Source: Blastobasis lacticolella (taxonomy: Eukaryota > Arthropoda > Insecta > Lepidoptera > Blastobasidae). From it: 64,000 nucleotides of DNA. Positions 1-24,100 of this stretch are shown piece after piece (positions within the stretch are counted from its first letter, which is position 1; each line of letters starts with the position of its first letter). The notes beneath the pieces were generated by a model that saw nothing but the letters and a program-made list of their open reading frames with translations, was not told the DNA's origin and did no database searches. The stretch lies in NCBI GenBank assembly GCA_905147135.1, contig LR990049.1:12665428-12729427 (forward strand). Reading direction: 5' to 3'. The position numbers and the translations under genes are program-made.

Positions 1-12
1 GTCAGTTTGACA

Positions 13-219
13 GAAATGTCGTGATAAATATCGACTAGATACTAGACGCTCGATATATATCGCACGATAGTTGATACGGATCGTAGATTTCTGGATTTTC
101 GGAAATCCTGTGATCCGTATCATGATTCGTGATACTCTAGGCTACACACTCGATAAATATCGTGATCCTGCGTGAATCACGATATATATCGTGTATGTAG
201 TATCCGCTTTAGAAAAAAA
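13..219. repeat. Foldback element upstream of MCM8
   Basis: The first 220 bases are an imperfect inverted repeat built from ATATATCG/CGATAAATATCG-type words. A central hairpin pairs GATACGGATC near 74 with GATCCGTATC near 112. Around it, the segment with CGTGATAAATATCG (20-34) pairs loosely with the region ending in CACGATATATATCGTG (168-200). No coding potential is seen. It looks like a small non-autonomous DNA element; its left end may lie outside the window, and no target duplication could be assigned. Confidence 0.5.
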
Positions 220-656
220 ATTTAATATGGACACTATTTTATGTTCAAATGTTATTTTATTGAATTAAAAATTTATATTTTAATGATTTTAATACACTCA
301 CTATTTGAGTAGATCAATATTTTGAGTAGTTGGCGAAGATGACTTACTGATTGTTTCTGTACCTATACTGTGGTTGACAACGGACAAGGACCAATAACTG
401 AGACACTGTTTAACATGACTGGCTCAAAATAACCCATAATTTAGAGCCGTAAAACCAATGATAAAAAAACTAAAAACAACCAGGAACCAAATAAAAAAGT
501 AAAAAGTCACAACAAGAAGAAACGTCATTTGTTAGGCGGGCGGGAAGCAAACTTTATTTGATAAATAATCACTGAACTCGCTAAATTCCAATCGGTTATT
601 TGTGTAGTTTAGGTGTTAATGTTTAACATTGCGCCCTTTTAGGTTTAATTAGAAAA

Positions 657-11849
<11,193 letters not shown>

Positions 11850-12326
11850 ATTGAACTATCTAAGTTTTTTGTTAATAAGATGTTCATGTTATTAAAATTT
11901 AAAAATATATTTTTTTAAAGATTATTGATGTACTTATTTGACTATGTATGACATTAATCATTCTACCCATATGAGATATGGGCTGGAGTATGTAGACAGA
12001 GTTTCAACTTTATTCCTGTGGTTATCAGTGGAACTACAAACATTACTATAAGTATAATTAAAGCTAGGTTCCTCGGCTAGAGACAACAGATCTTTTCATA
12101 GTTACTAAAAATTTGCTTTCATACAAAAAAATTATTCAATTTTCAGTTCTACACGTCAGACAACTTATAGTGTTGAGTATTACATATTATTTATTATCAC
12201 AGATTTAGTCTATGATATGATCTAGCTAGGTAGTATATCCTACCTTATATCACAATATAATTTATACACTTGTAAGATCACTTGGAAAATTATGTAGTAT
12301 TGCTTATCTTAAATTAAAACAATGTT

Positions 12327-14155
12327 CTACTTAACATCAGTTCTACTACCAACATTTTCTAAAGCAATAGAAACATGGCAACAACAATAGAGACCTGTGC
12401 AGACATACAAAGAAGTCCAAAGTGTTGGATGAGAAAGGCTTTCGAAAAATAAATCTCCAACCTCAGTTCCAGCAAACAAGTAAAAATTTGATATAGCAGA
12501 TAGGGCTAACAGCGGTACACACAAAAGAGCAATAAAACGAGTTTCCATTGCATCAGTCTTTAGGAAATATTTCTTAAACTGTTTGTACAGTGGTCTTTGA
12601 GCAAATGCTTTGCTAAAATATTCCAATGTAATACCAAAATAATTTAAAATTGACCATATAAATATGCGCTTTATAGTACCATGCCATATAAATATGAACA
12701 TAAAGGTAGTCAAAGATGCTACAAGTTTATTAGTTATTGTAGCTGGTTTGATATATTTGGAAACTACTTGTGAGCTTGGTTTATGAATGTATCTGAAACA
12801 AAAAATGTTACATCAGTGTAAACAAAACACAAATATGTATGTATGTTTAAAGTTGGAGGCCATCTACATGAAGTATGTATCAGTAAGCAGGAAATATGCT
12901 ACAAGTATAACTTACTTCACTAAAAATCGGTACAGTCCAACATCAAAATATCTCCACATCAGTGAATAAACATGTATTCTGGCTATGCACCGTGGCGTAG
13001 GTGGTGGATCCATATTATCTAATCTTGTAAAAGCAGTTGTTGTACCATAGGCTATGACATATTTCATATGAAAGTTTAAACCCATGTATAGTCCACCTCC
13101 ACAAAGGGCCAATGTTGGAAATTTTCTTATTAGCTGAAATAATAGCAAATATTATTTATACATTGATTTTGTTACAGATCAGTTCATCATTAGTAATATA
13201 ATTAAATCTTGTACGTACCTTCATATCAGACTGCATAGCGTAAAAGTATATGTAATGGAGACTCAAGTCTAATATAAAAGTATATATCCAAAATAGTACA
13301 AAATCCCAAAAAAATCTTTTTAATTTTCTTTTTAAATTTACTTCTGTCACAAGAAAACTGTTTTCATAATCACAATACAACAAAACAGGTCCCGAATACA
13401 GCAGTGGCAGGTAAAACACATAGCTAGTCAAATTAATCACTGTTTCTGAAATAGTCTCATTGTTTGATTTTTTGTTTCTCTCTATAAAGTCCAAAGAATA
13501 GCTTATGCATCGTAATTCAGTCCAGGCAATACAGAACAATAATAAATAAACTTCCTCATCATATAAATTATCATGTTCTAGGTAATTCCAAAAGAAATAT
13601 TTATACTTCAATGAATTGTAACTGATTAGCAATGTAATGCTTACAATCCAAATGCTAGCCTTTTTTCCACCACAAAAGAGAATACAAGTATATAAAATGG
13701 GTTGAATAGAAATAATCAGAAACTGTTTAGTGCCCATGTATAGTACAATAAATATTGTGCTAGATAAAATATACCAGTACTTTAAAAGGGAAGCTGAATA
13801 ACTGCGTATAAATTCAGATATAAAATATTGGAAAAATAAGTAAATCCAGGAAGTTTGTATAAAATACTTCCAACTGCTCCATTCTATATCAGAAACATCC
13901 TTGTGTCTATCTAAAAAATTCCAACCTGGTTGGAGATCAATAAGTGTTGATGGTGTGTATGGATCTTCCTTTAGAATTTCTGTAAAATACGAATTCTTCA
14001 TTTAATAAACCACTAATAGATTCCTATGGCTAGGACTACCTTTATGTAAACTTACCGTTCTGTGATTGAAACAATTTAACTAAACAATAAACATTTGCCG
14101 TCGACCAAATGAAAAAGTACACATATAATTCTACTGAACTCAACGTATTTTTCAT
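12327..14155 (-). CDS. rasp: Hedgehog acyltransferase (Rasp/HHAT), copy A, 514 aa
   Basis: A multipass ER-membrane MBOAT enzyme that N-palmitoylates the amino-terminal Cys of Hedgehog and, in Drosophila, EGFR ligands such as Spitz. Exons in transcript order: 14056-14155, 13219-13979, 12916-13133, 12327-12792; phases join exactly. Exon 1 encodes the first membrane segment, so a later ATG at 14001 is not the start. Matches to HHAT include YLPLLYSGPVLLY, PPPTPRC (Cys336, aligned with the human heme-ligand Cys324), MWRYFDVGL (Asp351, human Asp339) and WHG (His397, human catalytic His379). Length fits the family (human 493 aa). It is convergent with MCM8 and is followed upstream by a paralogue with the same exon plan. 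Confidence 0.93.
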
Positions 14156-14452
14156 GTTGTTTTTATTCACTTTTTTATATTTTTTTACGAATCAATCCAC
14201 AAAAATTTCGGCATTTTTACACCACATGACAACAAACAACAACAAAACAAACTAACGTCAATGTCAGAGCATCAAAAATCAAAGACAATGTTTTTTCGTC
14301 TCTATTTCCTGGCCTGGCGTCACAATAATTGTCGCCCTCCACCATAGTCCTTCCGTTTCGCGTCTCTGTCGATGATTTATCACCGCACGTCTCGGTCAAT
14401 GTTGTGGAGGTTATCACATAGGCGTAGCGAGAGGGGGGGGGGGTTAAGGGGG

Positions 14453-14618
14453 TTGAAAACTATTGACAAATACAATATTATCCAATACAACGTACCCAGT
14501 GTTTATATCGTGTTTGCTAAGAACCTATTTCAAGCGATTATCAATTACCAAAATTGTCGGGGCGCCATCTAGTGAGTGGTTAGGAATGCTTTAGATACCT
14601 ATTGGAAAACTCCTCATT
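14453..14618 (+). repeat. Dispersed repeat X, copy 1
   Basis: A 166-bp sequence from TTGAAAACTATTGACAAAT to GGAAAACTCCTCATT, nearly identical to 49915-50081. It lies between the two Rasp copies, near the copy A promoter. It contains GGCGCCATCTAGTGAGTGG. No ORF or tRNA-like box was seen; the family is unidentified. Confidence 0.75.
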
Positions 14619-14953
14619 ACAAACACCGGTGTGGTGTGGGAGTACCCTTGGGATCATAGAGGCTGTTCAAAAAAATTCGAGTCATATTTTGGCAGTAATC
14701 GCGAATTATCAGTTAACGTAAAAAAATTAGTAGTAATAAAAAAGCATTTTTTATATTTTTATTTGTAGTAAATATAATAATTATTTAAGTCGCTTTAATG
14801 TAAAGAACCTAAACTATTTGGTATACTGTTAGTACCTAACTACTTACCTAAGTAGATATGTAGTACATAATTAAGTATTTAAATCCTAAAAGTACTAGAT
14901 GTCTATTTAAAAAATATGTTTATAACATAAATAACAATATGCATAGGTACTAC

Positions 14954-17900
14954 CTATTTTTCCTTTTGAGTTCGAACGCCAATTTCTTTTAACGCCATTG
15001 ACACTTGGCACAAACTATACGCAGCTGTAAAAAGTTTAATAAAGCACGAAAATTCTATATTTAAGAATGTATCTATGTATACATTGGAAATATTAACACC
15101 TGCGGCCAAGTAAGTAAAAGAAAATAGTGATAATATAAAGTGTGGCGCACATAGTAGCGCTATTAACCGACATTCCATTGCGTCGGACTTCAAAACCATA
15201 TTCTTGAATCGCATATATGTACTGGTTTTTATAAGTAGTTTGCCTACAAATTCTAATACAATCAATAAATAATTCCATGTACACCACATAAGTATACGTT
15301 TGCTATTGCCGTGCCATAAAACTACAATGACGAAAGTCCAGAAAGATGATATTAGCTTATATAAATTATATGAGGTATTAATATGTTTCTCTAACAGTCG
15401 GCAGCTTGGTTTGTAAATGTACCTAAAACAATTTTTATTCAAGTTAATCAATCAGCATCATACTAGCTTCCAATCTATAATAGGTAGGTATTTAGGTTCA
15501 ATAAAACCTAACATAAAGGAGACCGGTTCAGCGAACGAAATTTATTCCGATGGTACCTATAGATATCCTATTCCACGATGCAAGGAATGTACGAGTAAAC
15601 ACCGCATTGGTAGCCCGTGACCACTTTCTATCGAAAATGGTCACCGCCGCCTATGGACATCAGCAACACCAACCAAACACCAGGGGAGTCACCAATGCGT
15701 TGCCCGCCTCTAAAGATACCTCTAATATACCTCTTGAACAATCCCATGTCATAGTCCAAAGGAAACACTGTGTGTTTGTCTGCCATATTACATAAAAATA
15801 ACAAAGTGATGAAAATTAACCGAAATAAAATACACGTATAAAAACGAGATTTGGTCGCTTTCACTGTTCATTCTAAGGCCGAAATTATCTTTTAAGTTTT
15901 TACGTAAGTTTTACTCTCGTAAGTAACTTACGTGAGAAATTACGCAAGTGTAAACACTTTTATATGCAAATTTATCTTTTTATTTTTATATTAAGCTTTT
16001 TATTCACGTAAGATACTTAGGTACGTTTGTAAAACTTACGGAAAACATACAAGTGCGACATCGGCCTAACTTATTATCAGGTTCATTATAATTTAGGTTA
16101 TTTTTGAAGTCCACTGTTTCTTAGTTGAACCTTTTAAAAACAATTCATAATTTTAACTAATATTACGATGAAAAGAAAATCTCAAATATCGGTTAAACTT
16201 GTCTGGAAAAGATCTCTTTTAGTAAGTCGTAAGTAAAGTCGTTCTCTATGTAACTGTGCACTTAGATAGCAATAAGGTATAATAAATAACTTACTTGACT
16301 GCAAAATCATAGAATCCAACATCAAAATATTTCCACATGTTTGAGTAAACGTGTATTCTGAATACGCAACGTGGGGTTGGAGGTGCATCAATATAATCGA
16401 ATTTGGCAAATGTAGTTGACGTGCCATAGAATACGAGGTATTTCATATAAAATTTCAAGCCCATATACACCGCACCCCCACATATAGCCTCTTGTGGCAA
16501 TCGTTTTATTAGCTGCAATGAAAAAATATTATAAAATTGACGATGTAATAAAAGTGACGATTGCTGCTTGTCTAGAATACGGGAATAACAAAAATAACAA
16601 AAATATTTTAAACTATCTAATCCACATTTTGGGAAATTGTGTGTTTTTTTATCTCTTGGTAAGTAGATTAGTAGTACTTATAGTCACGGAGTGAGCAATC
16701 TAAATGCGTCAGTGAGGAGGAAATTCGATACCTACTGTAATAAAACAATCTTTAGTTACATCGAAACATAGCGGTACGAAATATTTAATTATAAGAAGTA
16801 ACTTCATTTATAATGGTGTTTTAAAACATTCTTTACCGATTATTCTGAACTTGATTACCCTTGCAATGCTAGTTGCTGATCAATATCATATACCTATATT
16901 AGAATAAAACATACATATACGCACAGGGGCTGGCTGAGACTGTTGAAGGGTTAGTCAGGAGTAGGTTATACGATAAATACAACGTATATATTGTGAAAAT
17001 ATACCTATGAATGGGAAAAGAGTACCTACTTATTAGTCAGAATCGTGCTTTGCGTGATTCAATAGTTTCTGCATTAAATGACGCAAAGTCCTACTTACTT
17101 AAAATTATCAAATAAAATAAAATTTACCTCTAAATTATCTTGCATTGCATGGAAGTACATATAATGGTCAATTAAATCTATAATGAAAGCATAACAAAAG
17201 CAAAACAGAAAAATATCGACAAGCAGCTTTTTAACTTTTATACTAAATTTTTCATTCAGCACATGGAAACTTCTTTCAAACTTTTCGTATAACACAAAAG
17301 GTCCAGTATATAATAATGGCAAATATAATATATAACTCAACAAATTTAGGCACACACTAGAAGTTGAATTACTTCTAGATTTTTCGTCTCTCTCAATAAA
17401 ATCTATAAAAAAGCTAATAGAGCGCAGCTGAGTCCAAAATATGCAAAAAATTAATGACGACACTTCTTCGACACTATTACGATAAAAAACTGTCCAAAAG
17501 AATCTTTGGTTTATCAGGAAATTAATTATCACTAATAATAAAACGCCAACAATCCAAATCATTAAATGTTTTCCACCAGCAAAAACAACGCCAGCGTGTG
17601 AAATAGGGATGCTAAGTATAATTAACAATTGTTTATATCCCATATTAAATATTACAAATGCTGAACTTGATACGATGTACCAGACTTTTAAGTAATCTGG
17701 TTTAAATTTTCGGATGACATTTGTTATTAAAGATTGTAATATTATGTAAGGCCAAGACAATTTAATGAAAAATTTCCAAGTATTCCATTCTCTATCTGAG
17801 TTATCTTTCAGTCTATCCAAATATTCCCAACCTCGTTCTAATTTTCTTAAGCGTGATACTAGGTAAGGTCTCTCTTCTAGAATATCTGAAATAATGGTAG

Positions 17901-19026
17901 AGAAGTTAATAGGTATAGGTATAATCGCTCTATTACCCCAGAATTTGAATACCTTACTGATTAATGCCAGTTCATGCTATACTCAAAATATTTATTAATT
18001 GCTTAATTAAAAACAAAATTTCAATTTCCAAATATCTACGAACTAAGTGAGTTTACTAACTCGTATCACAAATGAAATTAAAGCCGATCTGTCTCTATTA
18101 ATAAAATAATACATAATATAATAATGCTTGCTTTAATAAGCACATGAAAGTACAAAACAATAAGCTGTGTAGCTATTAATCTTTTATATTACCAAAGGTA
18201 TTTGTTTATATAATCTAAGACATGCATTAAATGTGGTGTCCGGCAGAGTAGAATAGCATCAACCCCTTACACTCATGGGTGTCGTACAAGGCGACTAATG
18301 TTTTCGAGACAAAACATTAAGAATCTCCGTAGTCTGGAAAATGGGCAGCAGCATTTTCTATTGTTATATTTAAACACTGCGATCTCCAACTCGCCTGCCA
18401 AGCGTGGAGATTATGGCAATAACCTCCCCTTTCGTGGGAGAGGCCCTAAGTCCTGCAGTGGACTGTTACGGGCTGTGATGATGAGTGCCGAAAAACACGA
18501 AAATTACATTTGACATACAATCTTCATATTTTATTTACACTTATAAAGGGAATATCTACCTGATCTTCTCGGATCGTGTGTGGCTCCGACCGACGGGCAT
18601 AAACCATCATCAAAGGTATCCGAGGCTAGTGAGAGTGCTGTTGTATGCCTTTTGAGGTACGGGTGGAAGAAACTTAAGTACTTGGGTATGTTTTTAATTT
18701 CGTTTGCAACATTTATTTTTATTTATTTATTTTCGGAAGACTTACAGCTATAACATTGCAATTGATATTCTATACAGTTAACAGGAAGCCAATTACAAGT
18801 CTCCGCCTGTAGGTAACAAAATTATGTGTAATGCGGAAAGAATTCATAACACATTTTAAAACCTTTCGTTGGAATGTACAAATAGTCTGATTGAAACTCT
18901 CCCAGTCGAAAATAAACTTCACTTACTCGTTTGTGCTTCATATAATTTGTAAAAGCCATATATATTAGCTGCAGTCCAAAGTAATACATATGTGTATAGT
19001 TCCACTTTGTTGACAAAATACTTCAT
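14954..19026 (-). CDS. rasp: Hedgehog acyltransferase paralogue (Rasp/HHAT), copy B, 514 aa
   Basis: Second MBOAT acyltransferase of the Hedgehog type, head-to-tail with copy A. Exons in transcript order: 18927-19026, 17128-17885, 16295-16512, 14954-15422. Exons 1 and 3 have the same lengths as in copy A (100 and 218 bp), the other two differ by 3 bp each, and both proteins total 514 aa. It conserves YLPLLYTGPFVLY, PPTPRC (Cys335), MWKYFDVGF (Asp350) and WHG (His396), so it should be catalytically competent. Copies differ widely in sequence, which points to an old duplication. Its introns are longer than in copy A (the first about 1 kb) and include repeats. Both genes have intact frames. Whether A or B is the true orthologue of fly rasp cannot be told here. 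Confidence 0.9.
15612..15720 (+). repeat. Repeat family C, copy 1
   Basis: Lies in the last intron of Rasp copy B. GTGACCACTT, TGGTCACCGCCGCCTATGGA, CAGCAACACC and CAATGCGTTGCCCGCCTCT match the reverse complement of 31960-32110. Probably a retrotransposon 3' piece; family not identified. Confidence 0.45.
15874..16069. mobile_element. MITE with TAA target duplication, Rasp B intron
   Basis: Termini GGCCGA and TCGGCC are flanked on both sides by TAA, and ACGTAAGTTTTAC-type words near the left end pair with GTAAAACTTACG near the right. The 3-bp TAA duplication fits PIF/Harbinger-type elements. No ORF. Confidence 0.6.
18231..18484 (+). mobile_element. Repeat family B, copy 3
   Basis: Plus-strand copy in the first intron of Rasp copy B. 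It starts at ATGTGGTGTCCGGCAGAGTA and runs through ACTCATGGGTGTCG, CACTGCGATCTCCAAC and CCTTTCGTGGGAGAGGCC to CTGTGATGATG. It is one of the more complete copies. Confidence 0.8.
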
Positions 19027-19631
19027 TTTTTATTAATAGGTCACGAATAGGTAAAACATTAATTTACAAGAACTTCATAGGAGAGGTATATATGGTAAGG
19101 TATATCTCCGATCAGAGAGAAAATCAATAGTTCTTCATAAACCCAAGAAAACTTAGTAGCAAATTAACAATGCTGTACTCAATACGTTGACTGATTAGGG
19201 ATATGCACGTTATTCTGTAAATCTGAAATTTAGGTGCCTATCTATTTCCGGTTGAAGTAAGTACCTAAGAAGTATTTTACTCCAAGTTGTTAAGAGAAAA
19301 GTTAACCCCCGTTAAAAGTTGTAGTGATAATGTAACTTTTTCTGCAGCTAAATAAATTGATTAATTATTCTTTATTTTATTTTACAGTTTATAGAAAACA
19401 AATAGTTTGGTTATGTTTTACTTTCCTTTAATTTTCATTTATATTGTAGGTTAGGTACCGTAGGTGATATATGTAAAGGATGTCCAACCAAAGCAAGTTC
19501 GAGCCATAACTCTTGGGATTAGTTCCTAATCCTAGGTAATGTCATGAAGGAACCTACCTAGTCAATGTTTCCTGCTTGGTATTGTCAATATCCTATGTCC
19601 GTCGTTGAGGGCCAGACAAAAGGAGGATACA

Positions 19632-19977
19632 TAGACTGAGCGGACGCGACAGCAGGAGGTTTTTACAGTATTCAAATTTGCAAACTTTGGAAATTCGCAT
19701 AAAAATAAGTACACGTGCGAAAAGTATACTAACGCATATTTATTACTTACACTAGAAATGTAATCGATTCAAGGATTAGCATACTGTAAAAAGTTGACCT
19801 CTTTTTTACAAATTTTATGTTATTTGCCCAGTTTTAAAATGTTGCAATTGTAAGCTTTATCAAAAATATTTCTTATTTTTGATATAGCTTACTAATCTCG
19901 TTTCTCGTCGTCTAAAACGTTCTCGCATGCATACTGTAAAAAATGGGACATTCCAACTGTCGCGTCCCCTCAGTCTA
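19632..19977. mobile_element. MITE with 40-bp terminal repeats and TA flanks
   Basis: The left end GACTGAGCGGACGCGACAG and following TTTTTACAGTAT match the reverse complement of the right end (ATACTGTAAAAAATGGGAC, then CTGTCGCGTCCCCTCAGTC). Both ends are flanked by TA, as expected for Tc1/mariner-type insertion. The interior is AT-rich with no transposase ORF. It lies between Rasp copy B and the XendoU gene. Confidence 0.75.
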
Positions 19978-21136
19978 ACAGGAAAGAGGGCAACGTACCT
20001 ACCAATAATGCCCTTGTAAAGCAAATGATGAAAACTCAAATTAAAACACAAGAAATGCTACTGGACCTACATTATAATACTAAACTTACTTTTTTCACAC
20101 AGCATTAATGTCGTTAGATTGAAGTTACATTGTAATTTTCATGAGAACTTAAATTGATTGGACTCAGCATTTAATAGGTCTTGCAAATGTTGCCTACTAA
20201 TATTTACGTTGTGTTGATATGGGCACCTTATCGGTACTAGGTAGGTCATTGTCAAGGCATTGTTCTCGTAGGTACCTATATTGTTTAGGCGTAAATGTTC
20301 ATAAGAGCTGTATAAGGGTGCGTAGCTCGTAAACTGGTAATAAGTTTAATTGACGATATTTATTCGACTTTGTCCGTGTGTAAATCGTGTTTAGGGTAGT
20401 TTACCTTTTTCGCGACGGCCATTTTAAGTGGCAAAGCTAGTACTACGGAGCGGTCAAGCCGTACATCTATCTGGTTCTACTCAACCGAATTAGATGAAAC
20501 ATGGTCTTGACTTGAGAAGTTGGACCCCAAACTACCAAGCTGTGAAAACTTCATCAAAAACCCATTTTGATGGGAAAATTTCCACAAATGTGAATTAAAT
20601 ATCAATAGAATGTAAATTAAAAATTATTATTCTATTACTATTTCTGTATCACCCTAAATTATTTTTTTGTAAATAAGTATATTCAATGTACAGACACACT
20701 TATTCTACTGTTTTATTATAATATAGATAAAAAACTACAGAATAAATATAGCAATTCTACCTTTTTTTTTACACCTAAGTAAGTTCACACAGATCTATGC
20801 TAGCAAACACTGATTTATTTTCTTATAAGTTCGTCTCATAATCTCCCGCCTTCGGGCGATGCGGTAACTACGTTGAACATTGCGAGAGTTGACGATGAGT
20901 CAAGTCGACCAATATGCCTTGAGAAAACGGTGAGTGAGACGTGGCACAGAATAAAATAATAAAACGTGGTAAAGAACGAACGTGCATCTGTAGAACAGAC
21001 TCCATTCAGTTCATTGCTAAACTTGTCGCCCTACTGGTAACAAGTACGTTAACCTTGTGAATTTGTTTACATTATGCGAACTTCAGCGTAAATGATTTAT
21101 AACTTTATTTGCCGTGTGTGTTAATTTATTGCGAAG
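19978..21136. other. Intergenic spacer upstream of XendoU gene 1
   Basis: No gene is seen. The last 250 bp before the ATG should hold the promoter; AATAAAATAATAAAACG near 20951 and an initiator-like TTCAGTTC near 21007 are the only suggestive words. The stretch 20390-20620 (CGACGGCCATTTTAAG, CTTCATCAAAAACCCA) looks like repeat sequence of unknown type. Confidence 0.3.
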
Positions 21137-24100
21137 ATGTTTAAAACAATTGTTGTGATTCAACTATTATTTTTTTCTGATTTAACCAATGGTAAGTAAT
21201 CAGTTTTTAGTGTTTATCTTTTAAGGTCAGGTTGAGATGAGAAGTCAAGGCGTTTATGATCCACAAACTTTGGGCTTTACTTCTATGCTGTGTCTTATTA
21301 TTATTTTATTGTATATAATATAATTTAACTGTACCAACTGTATACAATTTTACATAGGTACAGATTACACAGTCGATAAGCGAGTGTTATCCCTAAATAC
21401 CTTCCTATATTATTTTCTGTTACTATATAAAGCAAATAACATTTTTGTGACCTACATGACAAGTAATTAAGTATTATATTTTTCAGGCAAGTCGAATAGA
21501 CACAATACTAACACCGATTTTCTACTTCATGAAGCGGGTGGAGCTGCTATTGACACATCAAAAAACTTTAATTTAGCTGAACAAAATTATGATTCCCAAT
21601 TTCCGAGTTTAGGAAAGCCTACAGGAAGCCAAACCACGAAACAAAGTACGAATAATTCGCCAACAACGTCAACCACAGCCAGTTTACCGTCAGCAAAAAG
21701 AGACTATGTCGCTCCACAACGTCCGACTCAAACCCCAAATTCTGCTACTAAGCCTTTAAATACTCCACAATCAGGAAAACAAGAATATGACTCGCAGTTT
21801 CCGTCATTAGGAGGTTCTACAGCAAACTCTCATCCGACTACTAAACCACAATCATCAGGTAGAAGAGACTACGTGGCTCCACAACATTCGACGCCAAGAC
21901 CCCCATCAGCTGGAGGAAATGTAAAAGATCTTGTAAATTTCTATGATGGTATGAATAAAAATGGTCCCCAAGGCATCCCTAGTTATAGTTCAATTGCTCA
22001 AGGGTCAAACAACAATAACAAGCAAGGGGCCACTTCACCCACGAGTACTGTACGTCCTAATGCGTGGTCGAACCAAACACCCAAGCCAATTAGCTCTAGT
22101 ACAGTCGTGGCTGGGTCGAATAAACCAAGTGTTACACCTACAGCGGCAACTCAAAAACCTACGTCACGCCGACCAGGAAGCCCTGTGTTACCTAGTGAAA
22201 TCGTAAATAATAATAGGAATTCAAACGGGCCATCTAACAGCAGAAACAGTGCCACCGACAGTGAAATAAAAACGATAAGCGAAGAATTATTAAGAAAGGA
22301 TGTCAATAACGCAGCTAAATACGTAACAGTCAATTATCAAGGAAAAACTTCGTCCGGCTCCATTGAAGATAAGGCACCACAACCGTAAGTGGAAGAAAAG
22401 AACGGGCATTTTCATAGTTTTCCCCTGTAGTTTTCCCATAATAAATCTCGAACTTTCTACGATGTCAGAAGATCGATCACTTTGTTTATTTGTTATTTCA
22501 GATTATTCACTGTTGCACCTGCTGCTTGGAATATTCCCACCATTGAGAAATTTATTCCCCTATTGGATAACTATGAGCGGGATACTTTAGTGAACGAACA
22601 CGTTACACCGCAAGTGTGAATCTACATAAATATTAAACATTTTATCAAATAACTGATACTGATTATGAGTTACTCTATGATAATCATTTTTTTAGGAAAG
22701 GAATGAAGAGAATGCCTTTATGGATGCAATTATGTCTACAACAGTGATACGTCACTTGATGAACTTTTTGAAAGAAAAAGGTAAAATTGAAGCTATTGTT
22801 ATATTATGTATTTAAACTTAAACTTTAAATGCAATTTATTAATTAGGCACCACCTATTGAATTATAGACACAAATGCTCATATGTAAATATTTAACTATT
22901 TCGTTATGTTAAATTAACTGCTATAATCAAATATTATGACTTACAGGATACGTTACGCCGGATCCTAAACAACAAAGAGATTTTATGAAGCAATTATGGT
23001 TTACTTTGTATTCAAGAGGGAAAGGTAAAATTAGTAGCTCCGGTTTTGAACACATTTTCGTGTCTGAACTTAAAAACAGAGAAGTCTCCGGTAAGTGTAT
23101 TCCTTTCCCTGACTCCTACTATACTAGCTAGGTAGTAGTATTAGAAGGTATAAATGCAGTTTTTTTTCTTTTGTATAACGTAGTATGGTAGCCCTTAGGA
23201 AAGTAGGTAAGAGACTGATCACTTTTGCTTAAGCAGATCGAAATGGATCGAAAAATAGAATTTATTCACGCCTTTTGGAAAGCGGAGCGGGCGCGTAAAA
23301 TATATAAGTGATACAAAAATATACTTTATTCTGTGACCAATACAATCCATTCATTCATTCAATCATTCATGTATGTTTCATTTCATTTCATTTCATTTCA
23401 TTTATTCGCTGTTAAATGGTATAATATGGTTGTTACAAATAAGCATTCGTTCCACATTTAACACCTTATAAAAGGCACTACGAATGTCAGGTAGTAGAAT
23501 ACAATTAATCATTATTAATGAGATATGTCTTAGGATTACAAACCACTCAACTAGTATAAATTAATCAAACCAAATTGTCAAATTGTCAAAACACACACAC
23601 ATAAAATTACATTATGTCAAAGTTTAAATACATTCAAATATAAATATAAAATGTCAATAAATAATAAAACAGGTACATAGGTCGAAAGATTAAAATCCAA
23701 GTTAATTCTGTTTTATTGATAATTGTTAACTACAAGTCAATAAATTGATATGTTCCATTTTGATATGTTCTCCAGCGACTTAGGTTGCTTGATTAAAAAA
23801 AAGTTGTACTCGGTCCCTAAGTTACAGGTACAATGACGTGCAAAAATAACTAGGTCACTTACTTAATTGACGATATTTCCTCAACCACGTATGGTAGCTC
23901 TATACATATAGTCAAAGGAACATTGAAGTGTATTTCATCAAAGCAAAAAGGGTTAAATAGAACTCGTTTTAAAATAGGTACTTTTGGTCCGACGGCAGAA
24001 TCTTTATTAGTTTATGGAATATCGTTGTTCACGTACCTAATTGGCCATGTTGTTAAGCAAGAGGTACCGAGTTCGAATCCCACTTTTCATACTAACTTAT

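Noticed and set aside
13980..14001. ATG at 14001 as the Rasp copy A start
   Set aside because: An upstream exon (14056-14155) joins in phase and supplies the first membrane segment, matching the start of copy B. The 14001 ATG lies in the intron.
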